Assembly: GCF_003003355.1 (NCBI RefSeq) | Contig: NZ_PVTQ01000005.1 | Coordinates: forward strand, 237,034-301,033 | DNA length: 64,000 nt | DNA from: Donghicola tyrosinivorans | GTDB taxonomy: Bacteria; Pseudomonadota; Alphaproteobacteria; Rhodobacterales; Rhodobacteraceae | Direction: 5' to 3' | Made by a program: the position numbers and the translations under genes | Shown here: piece after piece, positions 16,842-27,469 of the stretch | How the letters are laid out: each line of letters starts with the position of its first letter | How positions within the stretch are numbered: position 1 is the stretch's first letter | The notes under the pieces: model-generated | The model's database searches: none | Told to the model about the DNA's origin: nothing | The model's input: only the letters and a program-made list of their open reading frames with translations

Positions 16842-18107
16842 TTAGGGACGGATGGTTCCGTCCCCTTCAACCAGATATTTAAAGCTGGTCAGTTGCTCGG
16901 CCCCCACGGGGCCGCGCGCATGCATCTTGCCGGTCGCAATACCGATCTCGGCACCCATGCCGAACTCGCCCCCATCCGCGAACTGGGTCGAGGCGTTACG
17001 CATCAGGATCGCGCTATCCAGACGGGCAAAGAACTCGGCCGCTGCGCCGTCATCTTCGGTGATAATGCAGTCGGTATGCTGCGAGTGGTGATCGCTGATG
17101 TAGGTGATCGCCTCATCCTCATCACCGACAACACGGGCGGCGATGATGCTGTCCAGAAACTCGGTGCCCCAATCGGCATCGGTTGCGGCAACCACACCGT
17201 CGATCTGCTGAAGCGCCGCGTCGCCGCGCACCTCAACGCCTTTGTCCAGCAGCGCACGCACCACATCGGTGCCGATAGTCGGCAGGATGTCCTTGTGGAT
17301 CAGCAGGCACTCTGCCGAGCCGCAAATACCTGTCCGGCGGGTCTTGGCGTTCACCACGACGCGCAGCGCCTTATCGGCGTCGGCTGCGGCGTCCAGATAG
17401 ATGTGAACGATGCCCTCAAGATGGGCAAAGACCGGCACCCGCGCTTCGCGCTGGACCAGGCCCACCAGGCCCTTGCCGCCACGGGGCACAATCACGTCGA
17501 TCACGCCGACCATGCCAAGCATTTCCGATACTGCTGCACGATCACGGGTGGGCACCAGCTGGATCGCGTCTTCCGGCAGGCCAGCCGCCTTGAGACCGGC
17601 AACCATCGCCGCGTGGATCGCACCCGAGCTGTGAAAGCTTTCCGAGCCGCCACGCAGGATCACCGCATTGCCGGACTTCAGACACAAAGCGCCCGCGTCC
17701 GCAGTCACGTTGGGGCGGCTTTCATAGATCACGCCGATGACACCCAGCGGTGTACGAACCTTGCGGATGTGAAGCCCCGAGGGACGGTCCCATTCCGACA
17801 GCACCGCGCCAACCGGATCGTCCTGCCCTGCAACCGCCCGCAAGCTGTCGCAGATGCCTTGAATGCGGCCATCGTCCAGCATCAGGCGATCCATCATCGC
17901 ATCCGACAGGCCCTTGCCGCGACCGAATTCCATATCCTTGGCGTTGGCGGCCTTCACCTCAGCGCGGGCGGCCCACAGCGCATCGGCTGCGGCTTCAAGC
18001 GCGTGACGCTTGGCCTCGGCTGGAGCAACAGCCAGAACCCGTGCTGCGGCCTGCGCCTTTGCGCCAAGCTCTGCCATCATTACGGAAATGTTCTCGCTGT
18101 CCTTCAT
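16842..18107 (-). CDS. proA: Gamma-glutamyl phosphate reductase
   Basis: ProA reduces gamma-glutamyl phosphate to glutamate semialdehyde with NADPH, the second step of proline synthesis. The 421-residue protein is full length, with the aldehyde dehydrogenase-like fold; the catalytic Cys lies in [12 protein letters not shown] (about residue 265) and [16 protein letters not shown] marks the cofactor domain. It follows proB by 12 bp in the obg-proB-proA cluster, an arrangement shared with related alphaproteobacteria. Confidence 0.96.
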   Translation of the reverse strand: MKDSENISVMMAELGAKAQAAARVLAVAPAEAKRHALEAAADALWAARAEVKAANAKDMEFGRGKGLSDAMMDRLMLDDGRIQGICDSLRAVAGQDDPVGAVLSEWDRPSGLHIRKVRTPLGVIGVIYESRPNVTADAGALCLKSGNAVILRGGSESFHSSGAIHAAMVAGLKAAGLPEDAIQLVPTRDRAAVSEMLGMVGVIDVIVPRGGKGLVGLVQREARVPVFAHLEGIVHIYLDAAADADKALRVVVNAKTRRTGICGSAECLLIHKDILPTIGTDVVRALLDKGVEVRGDAALQQIDGVVAATDADWGTEFLDSIIAARVVGDEDEAITYISDHHSQHTDCIITEDDGAAAEFFARLDSAILMRNASTQFADGGEFGMGAEIGIATGKMHARGPVGAEQLTSFKYLVEGDGTIRP

Positions 18108-18119
18108 GGCTTGTACTCC

Positions 18120-20290
<2,171 letters not shown>

Positions 20291-20312
20291 TTACAGTGTC
20301 AGGCCGCCGGCT

Positions 20313-20858
20313 TCAATCCAGCCGGCGACTATAGGTCCAGATCGGCACGCGGGCATTGCGCGCCACGCAGAAGGTTTCGGCATCCCCAAGAAAGGCGAAA
20401 CCGCAGTTGGTCAACACCCGCGCAGAGGCGGCGTTCTCCTGAAAGACCTGCGCAAAGAAGGTCTCGTTCTTCAGCGGGTTCGCCTTAACCAGCGCCTTGA
20501 CCGCTGCCGAGGCCACCCCGGTATTCCAGTGACTAGGCGCAACCCAATAGCCGACCTCGGCCTGATTGCGATCCATCGTCTTGAGACTGATGACACCCAT
20601 CAGCTCAGAGCCGCCATTGGCGGTGTTGTCCATCGCCCAAACCACCTCGTCTCCGGCAGAGCGGGCCTTCATGGCGCGGGCCACATAGGCCTCGGCGGCG
20701 CCGGGCGGATAGGGGTGAGGAATCGCGCTGGTCATCCGGGCCACACGCTCGTCCGCGGCATGAAAGCCGATGGGGCCCTCGTCAGACTTGCGCAGGGGGC
20801 GCAAAACGAACCGTCCAGCATCAATATCAGACGCACTCACCTGAATATCTTCTAACAT
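20313..20858 (-). CDS. GNAT-family N-acetyltransferase (RimJ/RimL type)
   Basis: This 181-residue acetyltransferase resembles the RimJ/RimL branch, which acetylates protein N-termini or small molecules. Typical segments are RFVLRPLRKSDEGPI at the N-terminus, AEVGYWVAPSHWNTGVASAAV (acetyl-CoA binding) and QENAASARVLTNCGFAF near the C-terminus. The substrate cannot be inferred. It lies between rpmA and obg on the same strand; this placement near rpmA-obg is common in Rhodobacteraceae. Confidence 0.85.
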   Translation of the reverse strand: MLEDIQVSASDIDAGRFVLRPLRKSDEGPIGFHAADERVARMTSAIPHPYPPGAAEAYVARAMKARSAGDEVVWAMDNTANGGSELMGVISLKTMDRNQAEVGYWVAPSHWNTGVASAAVKALVKANPLKNETFFAQVFQENAASARVLTNCGFAFLGDAETFCVARNARVPIWTYSRRLD

Positions 20859-20961
20859 CTGCGTTCAAACTCCTCCGATATGATTGCAGAACCAACAAGA
20901 GATGGGGTCACACCCTCCCCGTGCAACACAACCTCATGCAAAAACCATACAAATTGGCTTA

Positions 20962-20993
20962 AATAAAAAAGGGACCGGCTGACGCCGATCCCC
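20962..20993 (-). terminator. Rho-independent terminator after rpmA
   Basis: On the minus strand, arms GGGATCGGC and GCCGGTCCC enclose a GTCA loop and are followed by TTTTTTA. It lies about 30 bp after the rpmA stop codon and closes the rplU-rpmA operon. Confidence 0.88.
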
Positions 20994-21021
20994 CTGAATA
21001 TCTTCACCCTTCGGGTTCGGC

Positions 21022-21291
21022 TTATTCTGCGGCCTCCGCCACAGGCAGAACCGAAATAAAGGTGCGGCCTTTCAGGCCTTTGCGGAAGGTGATGGTGCCT
21101 TCTGCGGTCGCGAACAGGGTGTGATCCTTGCCCTGACCTACGCCTTCACCGGGCCACCACTTGTTGCCGCGCTGACGCGCGATGATGTTACCGGGGATAG
21201 CATGCTGGCCACCGAACAGCTTGACGCCAAGACGACGACCGGCGCTGTCGCGACCGTTACGGGATGAACCGCCTGCTTTTTTATGTGCCAT
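21022..21291 (-). CDS. rpmA: 50S ribosomal protein L27
   Basis: L27 lies at the peptidyl transferase centre. The 89-residue protein begins [20 protein letters not shown] and contains the full L27 core [28 protein letters not shown] (read as consecutive segments). There is no N-terminal cleavage extension of the Firmicutes type. It follows rplU by 12 bp, the normal order. Confidence 0.98.
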   Translation of the reverse strand: MAHKKAGGSSRNGRDSAGRRLGVKLFGGQHAIPGNIIARQRGNKWWPGEGVGQGKDHTLFATAEGTITFRKGLKGRTFISVLPVAEAAE

Positions 21292-21303
21292 GGGGTACTC
21301 TCC

Positions 21304-21942
21304 TTACTTCGCCAGTTCTTTGGCCTGTTCGACCCAGCCTTCACGCTGGATACGGCCTTTGAACGACAGTTTCTCGTCCATCTCGGCGATGTCCGCATCG
21401 GTCCATGCCGCGATCTGCGCAAAGCTGGTCACGCCGGCTTCAAGCAGTTTCTTTTCCAGAGCGGGACCCACACCCGACAGGGCTTTCAGGTCATCTGCAC
21501 CGGCAGCAGCAGGAGCGGCTTTCGCCTTGGCTGCTTTCTTGGGCGCTGCTGCTGCGGCCGCGGGGGCTGCTGCAACGGCTACGGCACTGCCTGCACCAAG
21601 AGCGGCTTTAACACCGGTCTTGTCGCCACCCTCTGCGAGGATGTCGGTGATGCGAACCAGGGTCAGGTACTGACGGTGACCTTTGGTGCGCTGCGAGCTG
21701 TGCTTACGGCGACGCTTCACGAAGTGGATCAGCTTCTCGCCACGGATCTGGTCGACAACCTCTGCCTGAACCGCCGCGCCTTCTACGAAGGGAGCGCCGA
21801 TCACAGTGGCTTCGCCACCCAGCATCAGAACGTCGTTGAATTGAACAGTTTCACCTGCGTCGGCTGCAAGCTTTTCGATTTTGAGTACGTCGCCCGACTG
21901 GACTTTGTACTGCTTGCCGCCGGTCTTGAGGACCGCAAACAT
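21304..21942 (-). CDS. rplU: 50S ribosomal protein L21 with C-terminal helix-hairpin-helix extension
   Basis: The first 104 residues are a normal L21 ([20 protein letters not shown] to LTLVRITDI), which binds 23S rRNA. An Ala/Lys-rich linker (about residues 105-150) then leads to a further domain of about 60 residues, [21 protein letters not shown], followed by [20 protein letters not shown], which looks like a helix-hairpin-helix module of the kind found in nucleic-acid-binding proteins. Total length is 212 residues, twice the usual L21. Extended L21 proteins are known to me from this group of alphaproteobacteria; the role of the extension is not known. rplU leads the operon, from a strong promoter at 22081-22109. 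Confidence 0.95.
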   Translation of the reverse strand: MFAVLKTGGKQYKVQSGDVLKIEKLAADAGETVQFNDVLMLGGEATVIGAPFVEGAAVQAEVVDQIRGEKLIHFVKRRRKHSSQRTKGHRQYLTLVRITDILAEGGDKTGVKAALGAGSAVAVAAAPAAAAAAPKKAAKAKAAPAAAGADDLKALSGVGPALEKKLLEAGVTSFAQIAAWTDADIAEMDEKLSFKGRIQREGWVEQAKELAK

Positions 21943-22080
21943 GGCTGTATCCTTGTCATATCCCGCGTCTGTCGGCCGCCCGTTCGGGTGTTACTGGCTT
22001 TTGCCGCCTAAGACTGCGCGCCCCTCAGGGGGCTGTAGGTTTGAATCAGTTTCGGTCGCACGGGTGCGACACGAGCCGCG

Positions 22081-22109
22081 TATATCGAGGGGAATCCCCC
22101 AAATGTCAA
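22081..22109 (-). promoter_or_regulatory. Sigma-70-type promoter of rplU-rpmA
   Basis: On the minus strand, TTGACA (complement of 22104-22109) and GATATA (complement of 22081-22086) are separated by exactly 17 bases. The site lies about 140 bp before the rplU start, leaving a long leader that could hold autoregulation. Confidence 0.7.
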
Positions 22110-22112
22110 CAA

Positions 22113-22934
22113 TTACAAATCCTGCGCGCTTCGAATCTGGGCAATCCCCTGCCCTAGCGCCCGCGAGATCGCCACATACATCACATCAAACCCTTCAAAA
22201 AGCGCCCGATGCATGGATTGTCCGGTCTGTCCTTCGGAAAATGCCACATATTGTGCAAGCTCTTCGTCACTGAGGGGCGTGTAAGCCATAAAGAGGTAAG
22301 AATAGAGCCATTCTTCGGTTTCGCCCCGCACCTCTTCGACCTGTTCCCAAACTGTGGCCAGCATTTCCCCTTCGGGCATGTCAGCCATCATTCCGCCTTC
22401 GGACATCCCCCGATAGAAGGCAAAGTTGGCATTCAGGGCTCCGGCCACATTCGCCTCGATCAGATCATTGGCCTCTATAAAGCGGGTGATCAGGTCCAGA
22501 CGGGGATTCTCTGCCTGCATGGCGCGGAACATCGCATCGCGGCTGGCCTCATCAATCGCATCATCCAGCAAGGCCGCGCGGGCCGAGACCTCAAGCTCGA
22601 CCACCTGCTGGCCCAATGGGCTGCCGAAAAAATCAATCGCGTCGGTGATGTCCTTTTCCGCGACCGAGTCGGCAAACTGGAGCCGCAGGGTATCTTCCAT
22701 AGCTTCGCCGTCGTAAATCTTGCCAACACTCTGCATCCAGCGGTCATTCGCACCGCTCGGCAGCATCTCGTCCCCCAGCTCACGTGCGTAGGTCAGCCCC
22801 TCTTGGCGCATGATGCTGATAACATCGTTCACCCGCAGGGATTCCATCAATTGATCGACCTCTTCCTGAGTGGCCGCAACAGCAGGCGTGGCCAAAGCCA
22901 ATGATATAAGGACGGGCGCAAACCAGTGACGCAT
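22113..22934 (-). CDS. Secreted DUF2059-type protein of unknown function
   Basis: This 273-residue protein has a signal peptide (MRHWFAPVLISLALATPAVAA) and an all-helical mature region rich in Glu, Ala and Met. A segment around AVAEKDITDAIDFFGSPLGQQVVELE resembles the DUF2059 family of periplasmic proteins. No catalytic motif is visible. It ends a few bases from the rplU promoter and is followed on the same strand by rplU, but is unlikely to share a transcript given the promoter placement. Confidence 0.75.
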   Translation of the reverse strand: MRHWFAPVLISLALATPAVAATQEEVDQLMESLRVNDVISIMRQEGLTYARELGDEMLPSGANDRWMQSVGKIYDGEAMEDTLRLQFADSVAEKDITDAIDFFGSPLGQQVVELEVSARAALLDDAIDEASRDAMFRAMQAENPRLDLITRFIEANDLIEANVAGALNANFAFYRGMSEGGMMADMPEGEMLATVWEQVEEVRGETEEWLYSYLFMAYTPLSDEELAQYVAFSEGQTGQSMHRALFEGFDVMYVAISRALGQGIAQIRSAQDL

Positions 22935-23040
22935 GATGTCTCCTCTCGTTAGAGGTCAGATAGTCGGCCCACTCTAGCCTGCCAAGACGGGGTGTTTTCA
23001 TAAGAATTTCATCTTCGGCAAAAAAACTCGCAAAAAGTGG

Positions 23041-23069
23041 TTGCAGCCCCCCGAAAGCTTCATTAAACG
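23041..23069 (+). promoter_or_regulatory. Promoter of tRNA-Ser
   Basis: TTGCAG and TAAACG are separated by 17 bases and end 20 bp before the mature tRNA, the expected spacing for a stable RNA promoter. Confidence 0.6.
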
Positions 23070-23089
23070 CCTGCCTCACAGACCCCCGC

Positions 23090-23179
23090 GGAGAGGTGCC
23101 GGAGTGGTCGAACGGGGCGGTCTCGAAAACCGTTGTGGGTGCAAGCCCACCCAGGGTTCGAATCCCTGTCTCTCCGCCA
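23090..23179 (+). tRNA. tRNA-Ser (anticodon CGA)
   Basis: A 90-base class II tRNA with encoded CCA. The acceptor stem GGAGAGG pairs with TCTCTCC (one G-U pair). The anticodon loop CTCGAAA gives CGA, reading UCG. The long variable arm GTGGGTGCAAGCCCAC is present, and the T loop is GGTTCGAATCC. Two short hairpins follow (23178-23195 and 23203-23225). Confidence 0.97.
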
Positions 23180-23225
23180 CTTTCTTCTGAAAGTGCATTC
23201 AGAAACAATCAGTTAGGTTGTTTCG
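23178..23225 (+). terminator. Paired hairpins after tRNA-Ser
   Basis: CACTTTC and GAAAGTG with a TTCT loop, then GAAACAA and TTGTTTC with a nine-base loop. Neither has a T run after it, so they are probably 3'-processing or weak termination structures. Confidence 0.4.
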
Positions 23226-23796
23226 AAAACCCCAAAGATCACAGATGACGACCACACCAGAATGGCGTGTCAGGCTGTATCCTTGCGGTATCTACGATAT
23301 TAAACAGGCCAGCATTGGCAGCCAGTTTCAAAGGCTACCGCGCTGGATTTAGAGCAATGCGGCGACATATGCGCCCTACTCAGCACGAGACCGCACGGCT
23401 GGCCGAACACGCGATTGTTTTACACTATCTGGCTGATTTCCCGTCCATATGACGAACACTGCGGCTGGCTAGAAGGCCCTATCCTAGCGCCCCCGCGGCC
23501 CAAAGCAGGCCCAGTCCGAACCCGACCGCGCCAATGGCGCGCAGGTAGCTGCGCCGTAGCAAGCTGCGCTGGGTCAGATCCAGATCGGCACATGACGTGC
23601 GGGCGTCAAGCGCGACGCCATTTACCCCATGTATGCCAACGCGCATTGGCAGCGGTGATGCCCGCCGACCCGAATGCCCTGTGCTCTGGCCCATCGTCAT
23701 TTCGTCACCCCGGTGGTCTTGTGTAGTCATGCCACGCAGCATCAAGGACATTCACTAAGAAAGTCTTAACAGATGCCCAACCGGAGGAGACTTGGG
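23226..23796. other. Region with no convincing gene except one possible small membrane protein
   Basis: Between tRNA-Ser and the chemoreceptor gene I see no recognisable coding region on the plus strand. The only candidate is the minus-strand reading frame 23479-23751, listed separately. The GC content dips around 23340-23450. Confidence 0.5.
23479..23751 (-). CDS. Possible small protein with C-terminal membrane segment
   Basis: A 90-codon open frame whose last 20 residues (AIGAVGFGLGLLWAAGALG) would form one membrane helix preceded by a positive RRSYLR stretch. The N-terminal part is not recognisable, several internal Met codons could be the start, and no good ribosome site was found. Listed because the helix and flanking charges look protein-like; it may be chance. 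Confidence 0.3.
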   Translation of the reverse strand: MSLMLRGMTTQDHRGDEMTMGQSTGHSGRRASPLPMRVGIHGVNGVALDARTSCADLDLTQRSLLRRSYLRAIGAVGFGLGLLWAAGALG

Positions 23797-25233
23797 TCAG
23801 TCGCACAGATAGGCCAAACGCACCCCGCCCCAATGACGGCCGTTGATGATGATCGGCGCCGAGACGTCCTTCATCATGCGGAACTGGTTATTCCCCATGT
23901 CGCGGCGATAGGCCTGCACAAGGAAGGGTCGCTTGCTTTGGCCAGCGGCCAGACCCACACGGTCATCAAAGATACGGCGGTTGCGCGAGTTGGCAGCATT
24001 GAACACCGGATCGCCAACCTTCTGGCGGTGGCTGAATTTAAGGTTGTGGGTCGGGATATAGCCATTGCGGTCAATGGCCGCACAGAACACCACTTTGTCA
24101 GTGAATTGCAGCATCGGCTCTTGCAGTTGCGGCAGAAGCTGATCCGTCAGATGGGTGAATGATGTCATATGCTGCACGGGATCACTGTGCGGGATCGGCT
24201 GGTATTTATCATCGAACATCTGGTCAGACCGGATCAGACCACGCTGAATCGCTTCCTCAAAACGTTTCGAGGCTTCAGCAGCCACTTTCTGCACCGCTTC
24301 GATATACGGCGTATCGACCGTCTCGACCCCAAGCTTGGCACACATGCCGGTCAGGGCTTCCGAGCTATCAGTGATCTCAAGCAAAGCATCCGAAGCGGAG
24401 GCAAGACTGCTGGAGGACTGCTCGACATTCACGGTCAGTTCGGAAATGTCGCTTTGGGTTTGATACAGCGAGCTGTCGATCTGGCTGGCAGCATCCACGA
24501 TTTCTCGCTGCGCCTGACGCACATTCCCCAAGGTAGTGGGAAGTTCGCGGATCGTCCCATCCAGACCGCCTGTCTGGCTACGGATCGCCTGCGCCCGCTT
24601 GGACGCCTGCCCCGCCTGCGACATCAACTCTTGCAACTCTTTGCCCAGTTCTTCGATGGTATCGCCGATTTCAGAAGTCGCCTGCCCCGCCTGATTGGAC
24701 AGTTCCTTGACCTCGCCGGCCACGACCATAAAGCCGCGCCCGTGCTGACCGGCGCGCGCCGCCTCGATCGAGGCATTCAGTGACAGAAGGTTGGTCTGGC
24801 GGGAAATGCTGGCCACGTGCTGGGACACCTTGGCAACACGGTCCAGCGTCTCGGCCAGCTTCGACAGATGGCCGCTGATCCTGTTGACCTCATCGGTCAA
24901 CACGGCAACCTCGCCCATGACACCGGTCAGTTCGGTGCTGGTCTCGCCCATGCGGGTTTCAGCCTCTTCAGTGGTCTGAAGGGCCCGGCCAGCGGCCTCG
25001 CTGACCAGCTTGCCCTGATTTACAGCATTGGAGGTAAGGTCGCTGATGTTGCGAAACCGCTCCAACTGTTCGGCGGCGCGACTTGAGGTGTCATTTACCT
25101 CGCCGGAGATCCGCGCGATCGCCACACTCAGGCCACCGACACGTTCCGCAATGCCAGAGATCGCCCGATTGCGCTCGGCATCCGAAATCGCTGTCGTGCT
25201 GTTTGCAGGATCAATGCGCATGAGTTCGACCAT
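23797..25233 (-). CDS. Soluble methyl-accepting chemotaxis protein with C-terminal sensor module
   Basis: This 478-residue receptor has no membrane segment or signal peptide and so should be cytoplasmic. The MCP signalling coiled coil comes first, with the hairpin tip around residues 150-175 ([36 protein letters not shown]). A C-terminal module with [26 protein letters not shown] and [19 protein letters not shown] follows, a domain often found at the C-terminus of soluble chemoreceptors. The input ligand is unknown. No che genes are adjacent; the nearest signalling genes are the kinase cluster at 26.3-30.1 kb. Confidence 0.9.
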   Translation of the reverse strand: MVELMRIDPANSTTAISDAERNRAISGIAERVGGLSVAIARISGEVNDTSSRAAEQLERFRNISDLTSNAVNQGKLVSEAAGRALQTTEEAETRMGETSTELTGVMGEVAVLTDEVNRISGHLSKLAETLDRVAKVSQHVASISRQTNLLSLNASIEAARAGQHGRGFMVVAGEVKELSNQAGQATSEIGDTIEELGKELQELMSQAGQASKRAQAIRSQTGGLDGTIRELPTTLGNVRQAQREIVDAASQIDSSLYQTQSDISELTVNVEQSSSSLASASDALLEITDSSEALTGMCAKLGVETVDTPYIEAVQKVAAEASKRFEEAIQRGLIRSDQMFDDKYQPIPHSDPVQHMTSFTHLTDQLLPQLQEPMLQFTDKVVFCAAIDRNGYIPTHNLKFSHRQKVGDPVFNAANSRNRRIFDDRVGLAAGQSKRPFLVQAYRRDMGNNQFRMMKDVSAPIIINGRHWGGVRLAYLCD

Positions 25234-25595
25234 GTTTTGCGGGCCCCCTTACCTTTGTCTGTTGCCAGATATTTCCTAAACAAACGTCCCGGATGCTTTT
25301 ATTTATAGCGTTCCGTGGATCTGACAGGGCGTCCAAAGGGCCACGACGCAAAGACAAACGGATACCCGACCCTCGTCTTATGGTGAAATAGCACGTTGGC
25401 CATGCGGCGCATAAAAAGTTCCCGATCACATTTCACGTGATCTTGCAGTTTGCACCTTATCGGCGGGAACCGACCGCCCGCCCGAAGCGAAACCGGCGGT
25501 TTCACACGCATTCCTCAGATTGCACGGGCATTGCGGCAACCAATTCCGGCGGCGGGCATTGGTCCAGCATCGCAGCAAGACTGAAAGGAAACGAT
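25234..25595. other. 362-bp divergent intergenic region with an inverted repeat
   Basis: This region separates the chemoreceptor gene from the PRC-barrel gene. It contains GATCAC and GTGATC arms around a 7-base spacer (25424-25442), an AT-rich patch near 25285-25310 that could hold the chemoreceptor promoter, and no recognisable gene. Confidence 0.5.
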
Positions 25596-26225
25596 ATGTC
25601 GCTGAAGCTGATCATGACCGGTACCACTGCAATTGCCCTGATGGCCGGTGCAGCAATGGCCGCTGACACCGAAATGCCCAACGGCGCAATGGATGAGGCA
25701 ACGATGCCCTCGGCAACCATGGGCGCTCAGGCTGATGCGACCCCCATGATGCCCGAGGCCGCGCTGGACATGCAACTATCGGCGCTGACCGTTGATGAGG
25801 TGCTTGGCATGAACGTGGAAAATCCCGATGGCAATGACGTGGGCGAGATTGATTATGTGATCCGCCAGCCCGCAGGCCCCGCGGCGGTGATCGGGATCGG
25901 CGGCTTTCTTGGCCTAGGGGAATACACCGTCGCCCTGCCCCTGACCGATTTCAGCGTGGACGAAGACGGAGACACCCTGATCGTCGCCACCGACGAAGAG
26001 GTTCTGGAGCAGATGCCCGAAATCGATGAGGCCGGTCTGGAAAGCGTGGACGGAGATATCCTGATTGCCGATCTGATGCCTCAGATGCCTGCTCCGATGA
26101 CTCCGGCGACCGACGGCAAAAGCATGGATATGGGCGCAACCACCCACACCCTGCCCACCGCCACGACCGACGATGTGGCCAACGCATCGGATATGATGGA
26201 AAAGCCGGAAACAGCGACCAACTAA
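25596..26225 (+). CDS. Secreted PRC-barrel domain protein
   Basis: This 209-residue protein starts at the ATG at 25596, with AAAGGAAAC as ribosome site. A signal peptide (MSLKLIMTGTTAIALMAGAAMA) is followed by a Met/Ala-rich stretch and then a PRC-barrel (about residues 60-140: EVLGMNVENPDGNDVGEIDYVI, then FLGLGEYTVALPLTDFSV). The C-terminus is Pro/Met/Thr-rich and disordered. PRC-barrel proteins of this kind are periplasmic, often stress induced and of unknown role. It is transcribed alone and ends at a good terminator. Confidence 0.85.
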   Translation: MSLKLIMTGTTAIALMAGAAMAADTEMPNGAMDEATMPSATMGAQADATPMMPEAALDMQLSALTVDEVLGMNVENPDGNDVGEIDYVIRQPAGPAAVIGIGGFLGLGEYTVALPLTDFSVDEDGDTLIVATDEEVLEQMPEIDEAGLESVDGDILIADLMPQMPAPMTPATDGKSMDMGATTHTLPTATTDDVANASDMMEKPETATN

Positions 26226-26247
26226 TCGCTATCAAACGGCAGGAATT

Positions 26248-26272
26248 GCGCGTCCTTCGGGGCGCGCTTTTT
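26248..26272 (+). terminator. Rho-independent terminator after the PRC-barrel gene
   Basis: GCGCGTCC, a TTCG loop and GGGGCGCGC form the stem, followed by TTTTT. Confidence 0.85.
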
Positions 26273-26301
26273 GCGTCTCCGCCCTGATATCGCCGCTATG
26301 T

Positions 26302-27018
26302 TCAGGCCGCTTTGGCAGGAATAATGGTCTGCAAACAGAACCCGTTTCCTTCCGGCCACGAATGCACGCTAGTAGCGCCACCCATCCAGGCCGCGAACAG
26401 CTTGATCGTGAAGATGGCAGGTTTGGTCTTGCCCGGCGGGAATTCATGCTTGAACTTGAAGGGCTTGAAAAAGCGCGGCAAGCCGATGGGGCGCACCTGT
26501 CCGGACGCACCCTGCCCCACAATACGCAACGCATCCTGATCGACCTCCAGCCGCACAGACAGGCTATCCTTGTCGTCAACAAGGGCATCCAGCGTCAGCA
26601 AGAATGACACAAGGATATCATGGGTCTTCAAGGGCGGCACGCTTAGCTGTCCTTCGGGAAGATCTATCGAAAAGTCCGTGCCTGCCTCATGCTGTGCGGC
26701 CATGGCCATCTCTTGCAGGTTGACCGGCGCGGCCGCCTCTTGGCGCATAGCCGCACGCGCCAGACCGATCATCATGTTCAGCACTTTCTGACTGTCACTG
26801 GCCGAGGCCGCAACCTGCCGCCCACGCAGCGACTTTTCTTCCTCTGTTTGCGCCTGCCGCTCGTCCATGAGCTCGCAAAATGAGGCCGCGTGGCGCAAGC
26901 CAACGGACACATCGTGGTTCAGCGAGGAATACAGGATCGCTAGGGCATCACGCAGCTCTGCATCCGCCTCTTCAGGCTGCGGCAAAGCCAGCACGGGTAC
27001 GGCACTGGTCTGTGTCAT
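26302..27018 (-). CDS. ChpT-like histidine phosphotransferase or pseudo-kinase
   Basis: This 238-residue protein has a dimerisation/H-box-like helix with LNHDVSVGLRHAASFCEL near residue 33, preceded by an acidic N-terminal tail. The C-terminal half (about residues 120-235) aligns by eye with the degenerate ATPase domain of ChpT-type phosphotransferases: the N box and DxGxG loop of active kinases are absent. It is third in a cluster after a membrane histidine kinase and a CheY-like regulator, its start lying 4 bp inside the spacer after the regulator stop. The plausible role is to receive or relay phosphate from that regulator. The start at 27018 (MTQTSAVPV) is preferred over upstream in-frame codons. 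Confidence 0.7.
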   Translation of the reverse strand: MTQTSAVPVLALPQPEEADAELRDALAILYSSLNHDVSVGLRHAASFCELMDERQAQTEEEKSLRGRQVAASASDSQKVLNMMIGLARAAMRQEAAAPVNLQEMAMAAQHEAGTDFSIDLPEGQLSVPPLKTHDILVSFLLTLDALVDDKDSLSVRLEVDQDALRIVGQGASGQVRPIGLPRFFKPFKFKHEFPPGKTKPAIFTIKLFAAWMGGATSVHSWPEGNGFCLQTIIPAKAA

Positions 27019-27022
27019 AAGC

Positions 27023-27469
27023 TCACGGTCTCTTGGGGGGCAGCGCCACAATCTGTAGCCAGAATGCCTCGAGTTGGCGGACCACTTCCATGAAGGTCTT
27101 AGCACTTAGCGGCTTTGACACAAAGCAGTTCGCGTGCATCTCATAGGTCGTCAGGCGGTCATCTTCGGCGTGGGAACTGGTCAGCACCACAACAGGGATA
27201 GCCTTCAGGGCAGGGTCGTTTTTGATAATCTCCAGCACCTCATAACCGTCCGTGCCGGGCAGGTTCAGGTCCAGAAAAATCAGATCAGGTCGTTCGGCAT
27301 CCTCAAAGCCGTTGCGCCGGTAAAGAATATCCAGCGCCTCATCCCCATCACGGGCCATCAGCATTTTATTGGCCAACTTGGCGTCTTGCAGCGCCTCCTG
27401 AGTCAGCAGGATATCGCCTTCATTGTCTTCAACCAAAAGAATGACTGCTTCTCTATGCTGCTCTGTCAC
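27023..27469 (-). CDS. CheY-like response regulator (Rcp1 type)
   Basis: This is a stand-alone receiver domain of 148 residues. The acidic pocket reads VEDNEGD, the phospho-acceptor Asp lies in LIFLDLNLPGTDGYEV, and the switch Thr and Lys are in VVLTSSHAEDD and FVSKPL. Insertions around DILYRRNGFEDAERP are typical of Rcp1-like regulators that pair with phytochrome-like kinases. A GTG start at 27469 with GGAGG upstream is preferred; it overlaps the kinase gene end by 17 bp. With no output domain it must act on another protein, most simply the ChpT-like product of the next gene. Confidence 0.88.
   Translation of the reverse strand: MTEQHREAVILLVEDNEGDILLTQEALQDAKLANKMLMARDGDEALDILYRRNGFEDAERPDLIFLDLNLPGTDGYEVLEIIKNDPALKAIPVVVLTSSHAEDDRLTTYEMHANCFVSKPLSAKTFMEVVRQLEAFWLQIVALPPKRP

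Noticed and set aside
23415..23726. A plus-strand 103-codon frame after tRNA-Ser
   Set aside because: Rich in Arg, Pro and Cys with no domain or ribosome site; likely chance.
25466..25492. A GGAAC box as a possible EcfG general-stress promoter before the PRC-barrel gene
   Set aside because: The expected GTT of the -10 half is not at the right spacing.
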